43,110 nucleotides of DNA from an uncultured Prevotellaceae bacterium (GCA_947166305.1 CAMVDV010000027.1:1-43110); one strand, 5' to 3'; shown: positions 31,254-40,737, numbered from the stretch's first letter. Translations and numbers: made by a program. Notes: generated by a model from the sequence alone, not told the origin.

Positions 31254-34226
31254 CTACCTGCGGATGTACTTCCTGCCCTGTCGGACGAGGATGCCCGAGG
31301 CGTGGCGCGAGGCCGGACGCCCCAGCAGGTCGTAGGGCACATCCACTGCCGTGGGAACGACTGCGGCAGAGATGCCGGTGGCTATCTCATCGGGCACTTC
31401 CTCCAGAGTCCAGAAGGAACGGTGGTTAGTGCCAGCGGCTGCGGCGTAGGTCTGCACGAGGCAACCGGCCTGATTGCTCTCGGCACGCAGGTTAAGCCCG
31501 ATGGTGCCGGAGGAGAAATCGTGCGGCGTGACCGTCGTACAGGCAAAGCCATATCGCCCGCCCTCCGTGGTCTGCGGCGCCACATGGTACTCCACGCGAG
31601 TGGTTCCCATGCTGACTGCCGTGCCGGACTCCTTGGCGTAGCCCTGGATATAGCGTCCCGTCTGGAGGTTACGGACGTAGTAGCACTGGGCATTGGCCGT
31701 TGGCACAAAGACCCAGCAGGCTGCCTCGCCGATGCTCCCCTCGCAGGTGATGCGGTTGTCCTCCTCTTCGTTATCGACCATATAGGCTGGCGTGCTGCTG
31801 AAATTGCGGATGGTATAGGCACGCCCCTTCAGTGGCCAGTCGCCCGCAGTCGGTTCGTCGTCGCCGCCCGAGGGATAGTATTTCGTGGCATCGAACGTGC
31901 CGGAACGTATCTGACGAATCTCCTCGGCCGAGAGGATGCCCTTGAAGAACCAGGCATCGTCTATGTAACCCTTGAAGTAATCCTTGCCCGCCTTGTGTCC
32001 TCCGATACGGAATCCGCCCGTACACGCCTCGAAGCTTCCGGTGGCAACGGTGCAGTCGCGCTCACCGTCGACGTAGAATGTGACGCTCTGACCCACAGGG
32101 TCTGAGACGACGGCGACGTGCTGCCAGGTGCCAGGCCTGTACGCCCCGGCCGTGGAGCGATGCTGGTTTCCGCCCAAGAAGTTGTCGAAGAAGAACGTAG
32201 GCGTGCCGCCCGAGGTGGGAGCCTCAGCGCGTCCGTAGAGATAGATGCGTCCCGTTCCGGCATTATCCTTCTGCGCCAGGATGACTTCGTCGCGGAAGTA
32301 ATTGCCGCCCTCCTGTTGGCCTGCAGCACCCGGAGCCACAGTGTTCTCGCTGAAGACCCACGCGCAGAAGGTGGTCTGCGTGGTGCGTGTGTCGAAGATA
32401 CCCGTTTGGTTCAGGTCCACATACTGCGCGTTGCCGTCCAGATGCATGGCCTGTCCCACTCGTCCAGCCCCGTAGGAAATGCCGGCAGCGCTGGGCGTGA
32501 GGACATACGCGGAAGGCGATGCGTCGGTGAGATTGCCGTCGAAGGGGTAATGAAAGATAAGCTCTGTCTTCGTGTCCGTGATGTCTTCCGTCACACTCAG
32601 CCCTACGTTCTTGGCCCAACCGTTCCAGAGAGCCTTCAGTTCCCTCACCTTTTCGGGGTACTCAGCCGCCACGTTGTTGGTCTCGGAAAGGTCGTGGGCA
32701 AGGTCAAAGAGCTGCCATCCGCCGCCAGAGAGCGCAGTGAGACGCCAGTCACCCTTGCGGACGGCCTTGCCATTCTCGTGCTCCCAGAACATGATTCGCT
32801 CGTCGTCCCAGCCATCTTTCTCTTGGAGCAGAGGCACCAGGCTACGCCCTTCCTGCGCGAGAGGCTTGATGCTGTTGCCGCCATAGTACGCCGGATAGTC
32901 GGCATCGGCAAGCTCCAGGCACGTTGGCATCACGTCGAGGAAGCTGCAAGGCTGTGCCGAGATGGTGCCTTCCCTGTCCTCCTGCATCCCGGCAGGCCAA
33001 TGGATAATGGTGGGAGCGGCCGTTCCTCCATGAAACTGGGTAGTCTTCCAGTAGCGGAAGGGAGTGTTCACAGCGCCCGCCCAGCCGTTGTGAAGATAGT
33101 TATAGGTGAGCTGTCCGCCCGGATTAGGAGCGTTTCTCACCACCATCTGTCCGCTTCGTGTGCGGTCATGGCGGTCGAATTCACCGATAGTGTAGTTTTC
33201 ACTCGACGCTCCATTATCAGAGGTAAAGATGATAAGCGTGTTGTCGAAGATGCCACGGCGCTTGAGTTCGGCCACGATGCGCCCAACGTTTTGGTCCACA
33301 CAGTCCACCATGGCGGCATGAACCTCCATGTTTGCCGACTGGAAGGCTTTGTCCGTCTCGCTCTCCCACTGTCGGCCGGAAGCATTCGGAGCGTTGGGTG
33401 TCTGCTCGGAACGAATGAGTCCAAGCTCCAGCATCCGTTGATATCGACGCTGACGCAAGGCGTCCCATCCGTCATCGAACCTGCCCTTGTACTTCGCAAT
33501 GTCCTCGGGTTTGGCTTGCACGGGCCAGTGTGGTTCCTGGAAGGCAACGTACATGAAGAAGGGATTGCCGTCGGCTGTCATCTCATCCATCATGTCTATG
33601 GCCTTGTCAGCCACGAAGTCGGCGTAGTAGAAGCCTTGGGGGATGCTGTCCGTGAAGATGGCTTCTTCGTTGTGGACAAGGGAGAAGGGGTCGAAATGGT
33701 CTGTGACGCCCCAGATGGTTCCCCAGTGTTGGTCGAAACCACGGTTGCATGGATAGGTGTCGAGGGGTGCGAAGGGGCGGCCATCGAAGTAGCTTTGATG
33801 GGAAAGCCACCGCATCTGATCCTCCCTGTTGCCCAGCCCTTGGGTGAGCGAGAGGTGCCATTTTCCGCTCATGCCTGTATGATAGCCGGCCTCACGGAGT
33901 GCCTCGGGGATGGTAATGCAGTCGTGTGTGAGGCTCAAGCCCATGCCGGTGATGCCCACGGTCTGTGCGTATCGGCCCGTGAGCAGTTGGGCTCTGGACG
34001 GACAGCTTCGGCCTGAGTTGTAGAACTGTGTGAAGCGCATGCCGGTGGCGGCAAGGGCGTCGAGGTTAGGGCTGTCCACTTCTCCCCCGAAGCAACCGAG
34101 GTCTGAGTAACCCATGTCGTCGACGACGATGAGCATGATGTTGGGTCTCTGTGCCTGCTGTGCTGAGCTTGCGGCCGGCAGAAGTGCGGGCAGAAGCGAC
34201 AGCACGCTGTGATACTTGCGTCGCAT
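31254..34226 (-). CDS. Secreted Ser-type sulfatase with LamG and C-terminal binding module
   Basis: A 990-aa exported type I sulfatase; signal peptide about 1-22. The active-site signature is S74-C-P-S-R78 followed by AQLLTGR, so the residue to be converted to formylglycine is Ser74, not Cys; this needs a radical-SAM (anaerobic) maturase, as in other Bacteroidota. Metal-ligand motifs VVDDMGYSD (D36, D37) and FTSDNG are present. A LamG/concanavalin-like domain follows (about 555-775), then a module (about 800-945) that closely resembles both repeats of the neighbouring protein, ending VQTYAAAAGTNHRSFW. The C-terminal tail GILVRQGRKYIRR is a Prevotella-type surface-protein end. Substrate glycan unknown. 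It is second in a two-gene operon, 33 bp after the gene at 34260-35699. Confidence 0.92.
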   Translation of the reverse strand: MRRKYHSVLSLLPALLPAASSAQQAQRPNIMLIVVDDMGYSDLGCFGGEVDSPNLDALAATGMRFTQFYNSGRSCPSRAQLLTGRYAQTVGITGMGLSLTHDCITIPEALREAGYHTGMSGKWHLSLTQGLGNREDQMRWLSHQSYFDGRPFAPLDTYPCNRGFDQHWGTIWGVTDHFDPFSLVHNEEAIFTDSIPQGFYYADFVADKAIDMMDEMTADGNPFFMYVAFQEPHWPVQAKPEDIAKYKGRFDDGWDALRQRRYQRMLELGLIRSEQTPNAPNASGRQWESETDKAFQSANMEVHAAMVDCVDQNVGRIVAELKRRGIFDNTLIIFTSDNGASSENYTIGEFDRHDRTRSGQMVVRNAPNPGGQLTYNYLHNGWAGAVNTPFRYWKTTQFHGGTAAPTIIHWPAGMQEDREGTISAQPCSFLDVMPTCLELADADYPAYYGGNSIKPLAQEGRSLVPLLQEKDGWDDERIMFWEHENGKAVRKGDWRLTALSGGGWQLFDLAHDLSETNNVAAEYPEKVRELKALWNGWAKNVGLSVTEDITDTKTELIFHYPFDGNLTDASPSAYVLTPSAAGISYGAGRVGQAMHLDGNAQYVDLNQTGIFDTRTTQTTFCAWVFSENTVAPGAAGQQEGGNYFRDEVILAQKDNAGTGRIYLYGRAEAPTSGGTPTFFFDNFLGGNQHRSTAGAYRPGTWQHVAVVSDPVGQSVTFYVDGERDCTVATGSFEACTGGFRIGGHKAGKDYFKGYIDDAWFFKGILSAEEIRQIRSGTFDATKYYPSGGDDEPTAGDWPLKGRAYTIRNFSSTPAYMVDNEEEDNRITCEGSIGEAACWVFVPTANAQCYYVRNLQTGRYIQGYAKESGTAVSMGTTRVEYHVAPQTTEGGRYGFACTTVTPHDFSSGTIGLNLRAESNQAGCLVQTYAAAAGTNHRSFWTLEEVPDEIATGISAAVVPTAVDVPYDLLGRPASRHASGILVRQGRKYIRR

Positions 34227-34259
34227 AGCTTTCTTCTTTCTTTATATATAGATAATGTG

Positions 34260-35699
34260 TCAGAAGAGGACCTTCTTTCCGTTCACGATGTATATGCCGC
34301 GCTGGAGCTTACCCTTGGGCATTCTGCGTCCGGCGAGGTCGTAGGCAGGCGCCGAGGCCTCGGTTTCTGCGTTCAATGCCTCGCTGATGGCGGTGGCATC
34401 GTCGTCGAAGAAGAATGCCTTGACGCTGGCCGGAGCCGAGATGTATGCTTTCCCTGCGGGGATGGCTGTACCGTTGGCCACACGATAGAAGCCTGTGATG
34501 CCGCCAACCTGCGCCAGACAATACTGTGAACCATCGGAGGTGATGCCGTCGGAGGGCAGGAGTTCGTTGCCATCCATGTTGCTTGTTGCCGTGCGGCTGG
34601 CGGTGGCATAGAGGCTACCTTTGAGGACGACGGCAGAGCCGGCAGGCACGTCGGCCACTTCCTCCAGGCTGATGTAGGAGCCGTTCAACTCTCCCTTGTA
34701 TGCCTGGGCACCGAGGATGAGGACATCTTCCGTGGCGCAGTAGGTGGCATAGCCTGCCGAGGTGATGGACTGAGGCTCCAGTTCTGTGAATTTCCAAAAG
34801 GAGCGATGGTTGGTACCTGCGGCTGCTGCGTAGGTCTGGACGATGTTATCGTTGCGCCAGTTCCAGCCGATGCAGCCGGTGGTGAAGGCGGTGTTGCTCA
34901 TGTCGGCCGAGGTGAGGCCGAAGCAGTCCTGCCCCTCCTGGTCGCTACAGTTCGTCACGACGTAGGCCACGGGCGTCGTTCCCATCGTGATGGGCACTTC
35001 GGTCGAGGTGGCGCAGGCTTGGGCGTAGCGTCCCGTCTTGACGTTTTTGACATAGAACCGTCCGCTGCCTGCGTCCTCAAACTGCCAGAGACTGGCGTTA
35101 TCCAAGCTGCCCATTGCCAGTTGCTCACCGCCGTTGTCCTTGATATAGACGTTGTTGTCGTTGCGATTGGACAGCGTATAGACCTTGCTGCTGCTGACCT
35201 GCATGGGGGGAGTGACAAGGGTGAGCCTCCAGAAGGAGCGGTGGTTGGTGCCGGCAGCAGCGGCGTAGGTCTGCACGGTGTTGTCGCCTTTCCAGTTCCA
35301 GCCGATGCATCCTGCCGTAAACTCTGTGTTGCTGAGATTGGTAGAGGCAAAGCCAAACATATCCGTGCCCTCCACTGTGCACTCCTTCACGCGGTATTCC
35401 ACGGGGTCGGAGCCCATGGTGATGTTCACCTCGGCCGAGGCATTGCACTGCTGGGCGTAGCGTCCCGTCTTCTTGTTCTTGATGTAGTAGCAGCCGGCGT
35501 TGGCGGTTGCAATGAACTGCCAGTAGCAAGCGTCGTCGAAACTGCCCATCTGGAGGATGTCATCGCCTGTGTCCTTGACGTAGAGGTTCAGGTCGTTGCG
35601 GTTCACGATGGTGTAGTACTGGCCGCTCTCAATGGTGAGGGCGAGCATTGTCTGTACGGCACAGAGTGCCAGACAGAAGATGAGTAGAGTTCTCTTCAT
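34260..35699 (-). CDS. Secreted protein with two copies of a ricin-like module
   Basis: A 479-aa exported protein; signal peptide about 1-21. Two homologous units occupy about 28-160 and 173-305, both running YT(I/L)xNRND..(L/V)Y(V/I)KD, then CYYIKNKKTGRYAQ or FYVKNVKTGRYAQ, CIGWNW, and ending VQTYAAAAGTNHRSFW. The same unit is at the C-terminus of the adjacent sulfatase. The length and the (Y/F)xYVxNxxTGRY pattern resemble beta-trefoil (ricin-type) carbohydrate-binding domains, which I infer but cannot prove. The third part (about 310-435) is typical of Prevotella secreted proteins and ends with GRRMPKGKLQRGIYIVNGKK plus VLF. It has no catalytic motif; a glycan-binding partner of the sulfatase is the simplest reading. 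Confidence 0.78.
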   Translation of the reverse strand: MKRTLLIFCLALCAVQTMLALTIESGQYYTIVNRNDLNLYVKDTGDDILQMGSFDDACYWQFIATANAGCYYIKNKKTGRYAQQCNASAEVNITMGSDPVEYRVKECTVEGTDMFGFASTNLSNTEFTAGCIGWNWKGDNTVQTYAAAAGTNHRSFWRLTLVTPPMQVSSSKVYTLSNRNDNNVYIKDNGGEQLAMGSLDNASLWQFEDAGSGRFYVKNVKTGRYAQACATSTEVPITMGTTPVAYVVTNCSDQEGQDCFGLTSADMSNTAFTTGCIGWNWRNDNIVQTYAAAAGTNHRSFWKFTELEPQSITSAGYATYCATEDVLILGAQAYKGELNGSYISLEEVADVPAGSAVVLKGSLYATASRTATSNMDGNELLPSDGITSDGSQYCLAQVGGITGFYRVANGTAIPAGKAYISAPASVKAFFFDDDATAISEALNAETEASAPAYDLAGRRMPKGKLQRGIYIVNGKKVLF

Positions 35700-35796
35700 T
35701 GTAATATAGTTTTTTTGGGGTTATAGTTATCTTGACAATCAGTCGTTAATTATTAGACCGAATAGGGCGGAAAAGGTTTAAGCGCACGGAGAAAAA

Positions 35797-35884
35797 AAAC
35801 TCCGCCTGCGAAGACAGGAAACGCCGCGTGCGGAGATGGCAATCCCCGCGTGCGGAAATGGCGATCTCCGCCTGCGGAATTTTT
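35797..35884. repeat. 22-bp tandem array 4 (4 units)
   Basis: Four 22-bp units of the type AATCCCCGCGTGCGGAAATG plus GC; each is an imperfect palindrome around CGCGTGCG or CGCCTGCG. It lies upstream of the two-gene sulfatase operon and just beyond the end of the GT4 gene. Confidence 0.9.
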
Positions 35885-35905
35885 TGGTCCGGCTGCCGGT
35901 GTTCA

Positions 35906-37075
35906 TCAAATTCTCTCTGCGAAAGAAGAATACCTGCCGATGGCGTCCTCGAAGAGGGCAGTCAGCTTCTTCGCCACCACCTGCGGCGAGGCAATGCTCC
36001 GCACGGCCTCCGAGAACTCAGGGCTTGGCTTGATGCGCATCGTCGCCCTCATCGCCTCCGCCAAGGCACAGGCATCGCCCACTGGCACATAGCGGCATCC
36101 CACGGCAAGGCGAGCGGAAGGACCTACGCACTCTGTGCTCACGGCAGGAATGCCCGTGGAGAGAGCCTCGAGCAACACGAGAGGTTGCACCTCGCTACGG
36201 CTGGGTAGCACCAAAGCATCGCTTTCCAAGAGCAGTCGGCGCACGTCAGACCTGTCAAGCTCTCCGTGGAAACGGACGTTCTGCCTGTTCGCAAAGAGTT
36301 GCCGCAGAGCACGTCCGTCGGTGCCCTGGCCTGCGATGTGCAGCTCCACGTCGTCCCCCAAGTGCTTCATCGCCTCGGCCAGCACGTCGTACCCCTTGCG
36401 ATGGATGTCGGCCACGGCGAGGCAGCAGAAGCGGAAGGGACGGCCCGCGAGCGATGTCCGCTCACGGTAGCTGTAGAAATCCGTGTCGATGATGTTCGAA
36501 ATGGCCTGATACTGATAGGCTCGGCCAAAGAAGGGAGTGAGGTCGTCCACAAGCTCGCGGCTCACGGGCACTACCTTGTCGGCCGCCTCGTAAGCCTCTT
36601 TCATCTCGTTCATCAGCCATCGGTGTCGCTGCCAGCCTTCGCCGAAGTCGCGCTCGAAGAGCCCCTTGGGGATATGCTCGGTGATGACGAAGGGGATGCC
36701 CAGCCGCCGGCTAAGCTCACGGGCCGCCATTCCTGCGCTCTTGCAGCAATGGGCGTGCAGAACGTCGGGCTTTCCGTAGCGACGCACATAGCGCTCCACC
36801 GCCTCGCAGCAGAGGCTTATCCAGCGATGGACGTTGCGATGCACCTCCTTCGGCACAGCCCGCATGTACTGGCCGAACACCTCGATGCCATCCATCTCCC
36901 TTCTCTCCTCTCGCCAAGGCGCAGTGAGGTAGAGCCAACGGTCCGTCGTGACACTCAGTTCGACGATGCTCACGATGCGAACCTCGTGCCCTGCCTGCTT
37001 CAAGGCCTTTGCCTGCTCCAGGCAAAACAGGCCCCCGTGAGGCGGGAAGAAAGAAGGAAGCTCCAGGATGTGCAT
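35906..37075 (-). CDS. Glycosyltransferase family 4 protein
   Basis: A 389-aa GT-B-fold retaining glycosyltransferase with the N-terminal donor/acceptor loop PSFFPPHGGLFCLEQAKAL, VLHAHCCKSAG in the first Rossmann domain, and the sugar-nucleotide site SRSEVQPLVLLEALSTGIPA (E-x7-E) in the second. It transfers a sugar in the making of a surface glycan or glycolipid; the donor is unknown. It starts 4 bp after the carB stop codon with no space for a promoter, so it is translated from the carB transcript. A polysaccharide gene behind a pyrimidine gene is an unusual pairing. Confidence 0.87.
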   Translation of the reverse strand: MHILELPSFFPPHGGLFCLEQAKALKQAGHEVRIVSIVELSVTTDRWLYLTAPWREERREMDGIEVFGQYMRAVPKEVHRNVHRWISLCCEAVERYVRRYGKPDVLHAHCCKSAGMAARELSRRLGIPFVITEHIPKGLFERDFGEGWQRHRWLMNEMKEAYEAADKVVPVSRELVDDLTPFFGRAYQYQAISNIIDTDFYSYRERTSLAGRPFRFCCLAVADIHRKGYDVLAEAMKHLGDDVELHIAGQGTDGRALRQLFANRQNVRFHGELDRSDVRRLLLESDALVLPSRSEVQPLVLLEALSTGIPAVSTECVGPSARLAVGCRYVPVGDACALAEAMRATMRIKPSPEFSEAVRSIASPQVVAKKLTALFEDAIGRYSSFAERI

Positions 37076-37079
37076 TGTC

Positions 37080-40000
37080 TTAGTATTCGTTCCAGCTCTT
37101 TATGCTGAGATCCTCGATGCCCAGCGTGCAGAAGGCCTCGATGAAGGCACTCGCAAGGCGGGCGTTCGTGATGAGAGGAATGTTGTGGTCGATGGCAGCA
37201 CGCCTTATCTTATAGCCATTGGTCAGTTCGCGGCTGGTACGATTCTTCGGGATGTTCACCACAAGGTCGAACCTATGCTCCGCAATCATCTTCATCACGT
37301 TCTCCATGCCTGGTTTATCCTCGTCGGGCCAGCTCACGGCTATGGCCTTGGCGCCGTTCTCGTTGAGGAACTGGGCAGTGCCTTCGCTCGCATAGATAGT
37401 GTAGCCGGCCTTCGTTAGCATTCGGGCACCGTCGAGCATGGCCACCTTCTCCTTCGTGCCGCCCGAACTTATCATCACACCCTTCTCCTTGCGCGGAATA
37501 CGGTAGCCGGTGGCAATCATGCTGTTCAACAGTGCCTCCTCGAAGCTATCGCCCAGGCAGCCCACCTCGCCCGTCGAGCTCATGTCAACGCCGAGGATCG
37601 GGTCGGCATTCTGCAGGCGTGCAAAGGAGAATTGGCTGGCCTTTACACCGATATGGTCGATGTCGAATGCGCTCTTATCCGGTTTCGTATAGGGCGCATC
37701 GAGCATGATGCGGGTGGCAGTCTCAATGAAGTTGCGCTTCAAGACCTTGCTGACGAAGGGGAAAGACCTACTGGCTCTGAGGTTACACTCAATGACCTTC
37801 ACGTCCCTACCCTTTGCCAGGTATTGTATATTGAAGGGGCCGCTGATGTTCAACTCCTTGGCGATGGCGCGGCTCATCTTCTTTATCTGGCGCGCCGTGG
37901 CAAAGCTTAACTGCTGAGCAGGAAAGACCATCGTGGCATCACCCGAGTGGACGCCGGCATATTCCACGTGCTCCGAGATGGCATACTCCACGATTTCGCC
38001 CTGCTGGGCAACGGCGTCGAACTCCACTTCGTTCGTCTCTGTCATGAATTTGCTCACGACTACGGGATACTCCTTGCTCACTTCGCTCGCCATCTGCAGG
38101 AATCGTTCCAGCTCTTCGTCCGTGTAGCAGACGTTCATGGCAGCCCCTGAGAGAACATACGACGGGCGAACCAGCACGGGATAGCCCACCTCGTCGATGA
38201 ACTGCCTGATGTCTTCCATGCTTGTCAGCGCACTCCATCGGGGCTGATCGATGCCGAGTTTGTCGAGCATGGCAGAGAATTTGCCCCTGTTCTCAGCGCG
38301 GTCAATGCTGACGGGCGACGTGCCGAGGATGGGAACACTCTGCCTGTAGAGCTTCATGGCAAGGTTGTTCGGTATCTGACCGCCCGTGCTGACTATCACA
38401 CCGCGAGGCGATTCGAGGTCAATGACGTCGAGTACGCGCTCGAACGACAGTTCGTCGAAGTACAAACGGTCGCACATGTCGTAGTCCGTCGACACGGTTT
38501 CCGGGTTATAGTTTATCATGATGCTCTTGTAACCAAGCTTCCTTGCTGTCTGTATGGCGTTGACCGAGCACCAGTCGAACTCTACGCTCGAGCCGATACG
38601 GTAGGCGCCGCTGCCAAGAACGATGACCGATTTCTCGTGCTTATAAAAGTTGATGTCGTGGCCTTCCACGGCGTATGTCATATAAAGGTAGTTGGTCAGG
38701 TCGGGATGTTCGCTGGCAACTGTGGGGATACGCTTCACGGCGGGAAGTATTCCGAGCTTCTTTCTGTAGGCACGGACTGCAAGGTTCTCCTTCTCCATGT
38801 TGCCCGTGTGAGCGTCCAGGACGCAGCGTGCTATCTGGAAGTCGCTGAAGCCAAGCACCTTGGCCTGTCGCATTACGTCGGCAGGCACTTCCTCGATGGC
38901 ATGATAGCCTTGGAGTTTGTGCTCGAAGTCCACGATGTTCTTCATTCTCTCGATGAACCATGGGTCGATCTTGGTGAGCTCTTCGATGCGCTCCACCGTG
39001 TATCCTTCCTCCAAGGCCTGTGCCAGGGCGAAGATACGGAGGTCGGTGGGGTTGGCAAGCTCGTCGTCCAGATTGTCGAACTTCACATGGTCGTTGCCCA
39101 CGAAGCCGTGCATGCCCTGGCCTATCATGCGGAGTCCCTTCTGAAGCATCTCTTCGAAAGAGCGGCCGATGCTCATGATTTCGCCCACAGACTTCATGCT
39201 TGAGCCGATCTTGCGACTGACTCCGGTGAACTTTGTCAGGTCCCAACGCGGTATCTTGCAGATGAGATAGTCGAGCTGGGGAGCGACGTAGGCACTATTC
39301 GTTGTGCCCATCTCGCCTATCTGGTCGAGGGTATAGCCGAGGGCTATCTTGGCAGCGACGAAAGCCAAGGGGTAGCCGGTGGCCTTGCTTGCCAGTGCCG
39401 ACGAACGGGACAGGCGGGCATTGATCTCGATGATGCGGTAGTCGTTCGTCAGGGCGTTGAATGCGAACTGTATGTTGCATTCGCCCACGATGCAAAGGTG
39501 GCGGACGCACTTAATCGTGATGTCCTGAAGCATCTTCACCTGTTCGTCCGTCAAGGAACAAGTGGGTGCCACGACGATGCTTTCGCCCGTGTGGATGCCA
39601 AGAGGGTCGAAGTTTTCCATCGAGGCCACCGTGAAGCAATGGTCGTTGGCGTCGCGGATGCACTCAAATTCTATCTCCTTCCATCCCTTCAAGCTTTCTT
39701 CCACCAGCACCTGAGGGGCAAAGGTGAAGGCACTCTCGGCTATCTCCGTGAAGGTCTTCTCATCGGGGCAGACACCGCTTCCCAAGCCGCCGAGGGCATA
39801 AGCCGAACGGATCATGACGGGGTAGCCGATGCGGCGGGCGGTGGCCACGGCCTCCTCGAGCGTCTCGCAGGCATGGCTCGTGGGCACCTTCAGCTCAGCC
39901 TTCTTCATTTCACCCACGAAGAGGTCGCGGTCTTCGGTGTTCATGATGGCCTCCACGCTCGTGCCGAGCACACGCACGCCGTACTTCTCCAGCACACCAT

Positions 40001-40301
40001 TCTGGTAGAGTGCCGTACCGACGTTCAGGCCTGTCTGACCGCCCCAAGCCAGCATGATGCCGTCGGGACGCTCCTTCTTGATGATTTCCTCGATGAAATA
40101 CGGAGTGATGGGCAGGAAATAAACCTTGTCGGCAATGCCTTCGCTGGTCTGAATGGTTGCCACATTGGGATTGACGAGCACCGAGTAGATGCCTTCCTCG
40201 CGCAGTGCCTTCAGAGCCTGACTGCCAGAATAGTCGAACTCACCAGCCTGACCAATCTTCAGCGCACCGCTGCCTAATACGAGAACTTTCTTCAGTTTCA
40301 T
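37080..40301 (-). CDS. carB: Carbamoyl-phosphate synthase large subunit
   Basis: A 1073-aa cytoplasmic enzyme that makes carbamoyl phosphate from bicarbonate, ATP and glutamine-derived ammonia for pyrimidines and arginine. It has two tandem ATP-grasp halves (first with PVMIRSAYALGGLGSG, second with PVLVRPSYVLSGAAM), an oligomerisation region between, and a C-terminal MGS allosteric domain (from about residue 935, VMISSGGTKEKVAMLDGARM). Full length and intact. The small subunit carA is not next to it. The 5' region holds a promoter at 40545-40552, a 35-codon leader frame and a strong intrinsic terminator before the ATG, so attenuation is likely. A GT4 gene follows 4 bp after the stop. Confidence 0.96.
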   Translation of the reverse strand: MKLKKVLVLGSGALKIGQAGEFDYSGSQALKALREEGIYSVLVNPNVATIQTSEGIADKVYFLPITPYFIEEIIKKERPDGIMLAWGGQTGLNVGTALYQNGVLEKYGVRVLGTSVEAIMNTEDRDLFVGEMKKAELKVPTSHACETLEEAVATARRIGYPVMIRSAYALGGLGSGVCPDEKTFTEIAESAFTFAPQVLVEESLKGWKEIEFECIRDANDHCFTVASMENFDPLGIHTGESIVVAPTCSLTDEQVKMLQDITIKCVRHLCIVGECNIQFAFNALTNDYRIIEINARLSRSSALASKATGYPLAFVAAKIALGYTLDQIGEMGTTNSAYVAPQLDYLICKIPRWDLTKFTGVSRKIGSSMKSVGEIMSIGRSFEEMLQKGLRMIGQGMHGFVGNDHVKFDNLDDELANPTDLRIFALAQALEEGYTVERIEELTKIDPWFIERMKNIVDFEHKLQGYHAIEEVPADVMRQAKVLGFSDFQIARCVLDAHTGNMEKENLAVRAYRKKLGILPAVKRIPTVASEHPDLTNYLYMTYAVEGHDINFYKHEKSVIVLGSGAYRIGSSVEFDWCSVNAIQTARKLGYKSIMINYNPETVSTDYDMCDRLYFDELSFERVLDVIDLESPRGVIVSTGGQIPNNLAMKLYRQSVPILGTSPVSIDRAENRGKFSAMLDKLGIDQPRWSALTSMEDIRQFIDEVGYPVLVRPSYVLSGAAMNVCYTDEELERFLQMASEVSKEYPVVVSKFMTETNEVEFDAVAQQGEIVEYAISEHVEYAGVHSGDATMVFPAQQLSFATARQIKKMSRAIAKELNISGPFNIQYLAKGRDVKVIECNLRASRSFPFVSKVLKRNFIETATRIMLDAPYTKPDKSAFDIDHIGVKASQFSFARLQNADPILGVDMSSTGEVGCLGDSFEEALLNSMIATGYRIPRKEKGVMISSGGTKEKVAMLDGARMLTKAGYTIYASEGTAQFLNENGAKAIAVSWPDEDKPGMENVMKMIAEHRFDLVVNIPKNRTSRELTNGYKIRRAAIDHNIPLITNARLASAFIEAFCTLGIEDLSIKSWNEY

Positions 40302-40397
40302 AATCTCATTTACTATTTATTCATTTTCCTTTTTCTATCTATTCCCCCTCCCTTTTTCATTTATTCCCCCTAAAGGGGGTCAGGGGGTCTGGAGGCT

Positions 40398-40439
40398 AAA
40401 AAAAAAGCCACTTTCGCTAAGAGTGACAGCGAGAGTGGC
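40398..40439 (-). terminator. Intrinsic terminator/attenuator in the carB leader
   Basis: On the minus strand, GCCACTCTCGCT and AGCGAAAGTGGC pair at 11 of 12 positions around a 9-nt loop, followed by nine T. It lies between the only visible promoter and carB, in the direction of carB, so it would cut off carB unless transcription reads through. Confidence 0.85.
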
Positions 40440-40524
40440 TTCTTATCTTGGACAGACAGACGTGCTGACCCGATGGCATCGCCATCCCCTCACACGCCTG
40501 AGTTATGCAGTAGTTATCCGACAT
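40417..40524 (-). CDS. Possible carB leader peptide (35 aa)
   Basis: ATG at 40524, about 14 nt after the predicted transcription start; TAG at 40417-40419, inside the terminator hairpin. The product (MSDNYCITQACEGMAMPSGQ, then HVCLSKIRSHSRCHS) has four Cys. A frame that runs into the terminator is the geometry of translation-coupled attenuation, as in E. coli pyrBI. Whether it is translated is not known; there is no clear Shine-Dalgarno, which is common in Bacteroidota. Confidence 0.4.
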   Translation of the reverse strand: MSDNYCITQACEGMAMPSGQHVCLSKIRSHSRCHS

Positions 40525-40544
40525 CGTAGTTTGTTTTTCGAGTG

Positions 40545-40552
40545 CAAATGTA
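40545..40552 (-). promoter_or_regulatory. Promoter -7 element of the carB operon
   Basis: TACATTTG on the minus strand, start predicted near 40538, giving a leader of about 237 nt. No other TAnnTTTG lies between here and the carB ATG. Confidence 0.65.
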
Positions 40553-40737
40553 CGGACTTTTCCAAAAACCACAAAAGAAGGAGCCAATTTTTTCTGCAAA
40601 AAATTCAACCGACGCACAAAAGTCGCGCACATTCATCCTTTCCGACCGCCTCCCGGACCACGTCATTCCACATCCTCCCCCACCCCCTTCCGCACCACAC
40701 GGGACAGGAAGCGACTCAAAACCCTACAGGGTTCCGT

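Noticed and set aside
32118..34016. 632-codon frame antisense to the sulfatase (and similar long antisense frames at 22716-24515, 28131-29300, 8911-9990)
   Set aside because: They mirror clear genes on the other strand; long antisense frames are expected in GC-rich coding DNA, and the translations show no domain.
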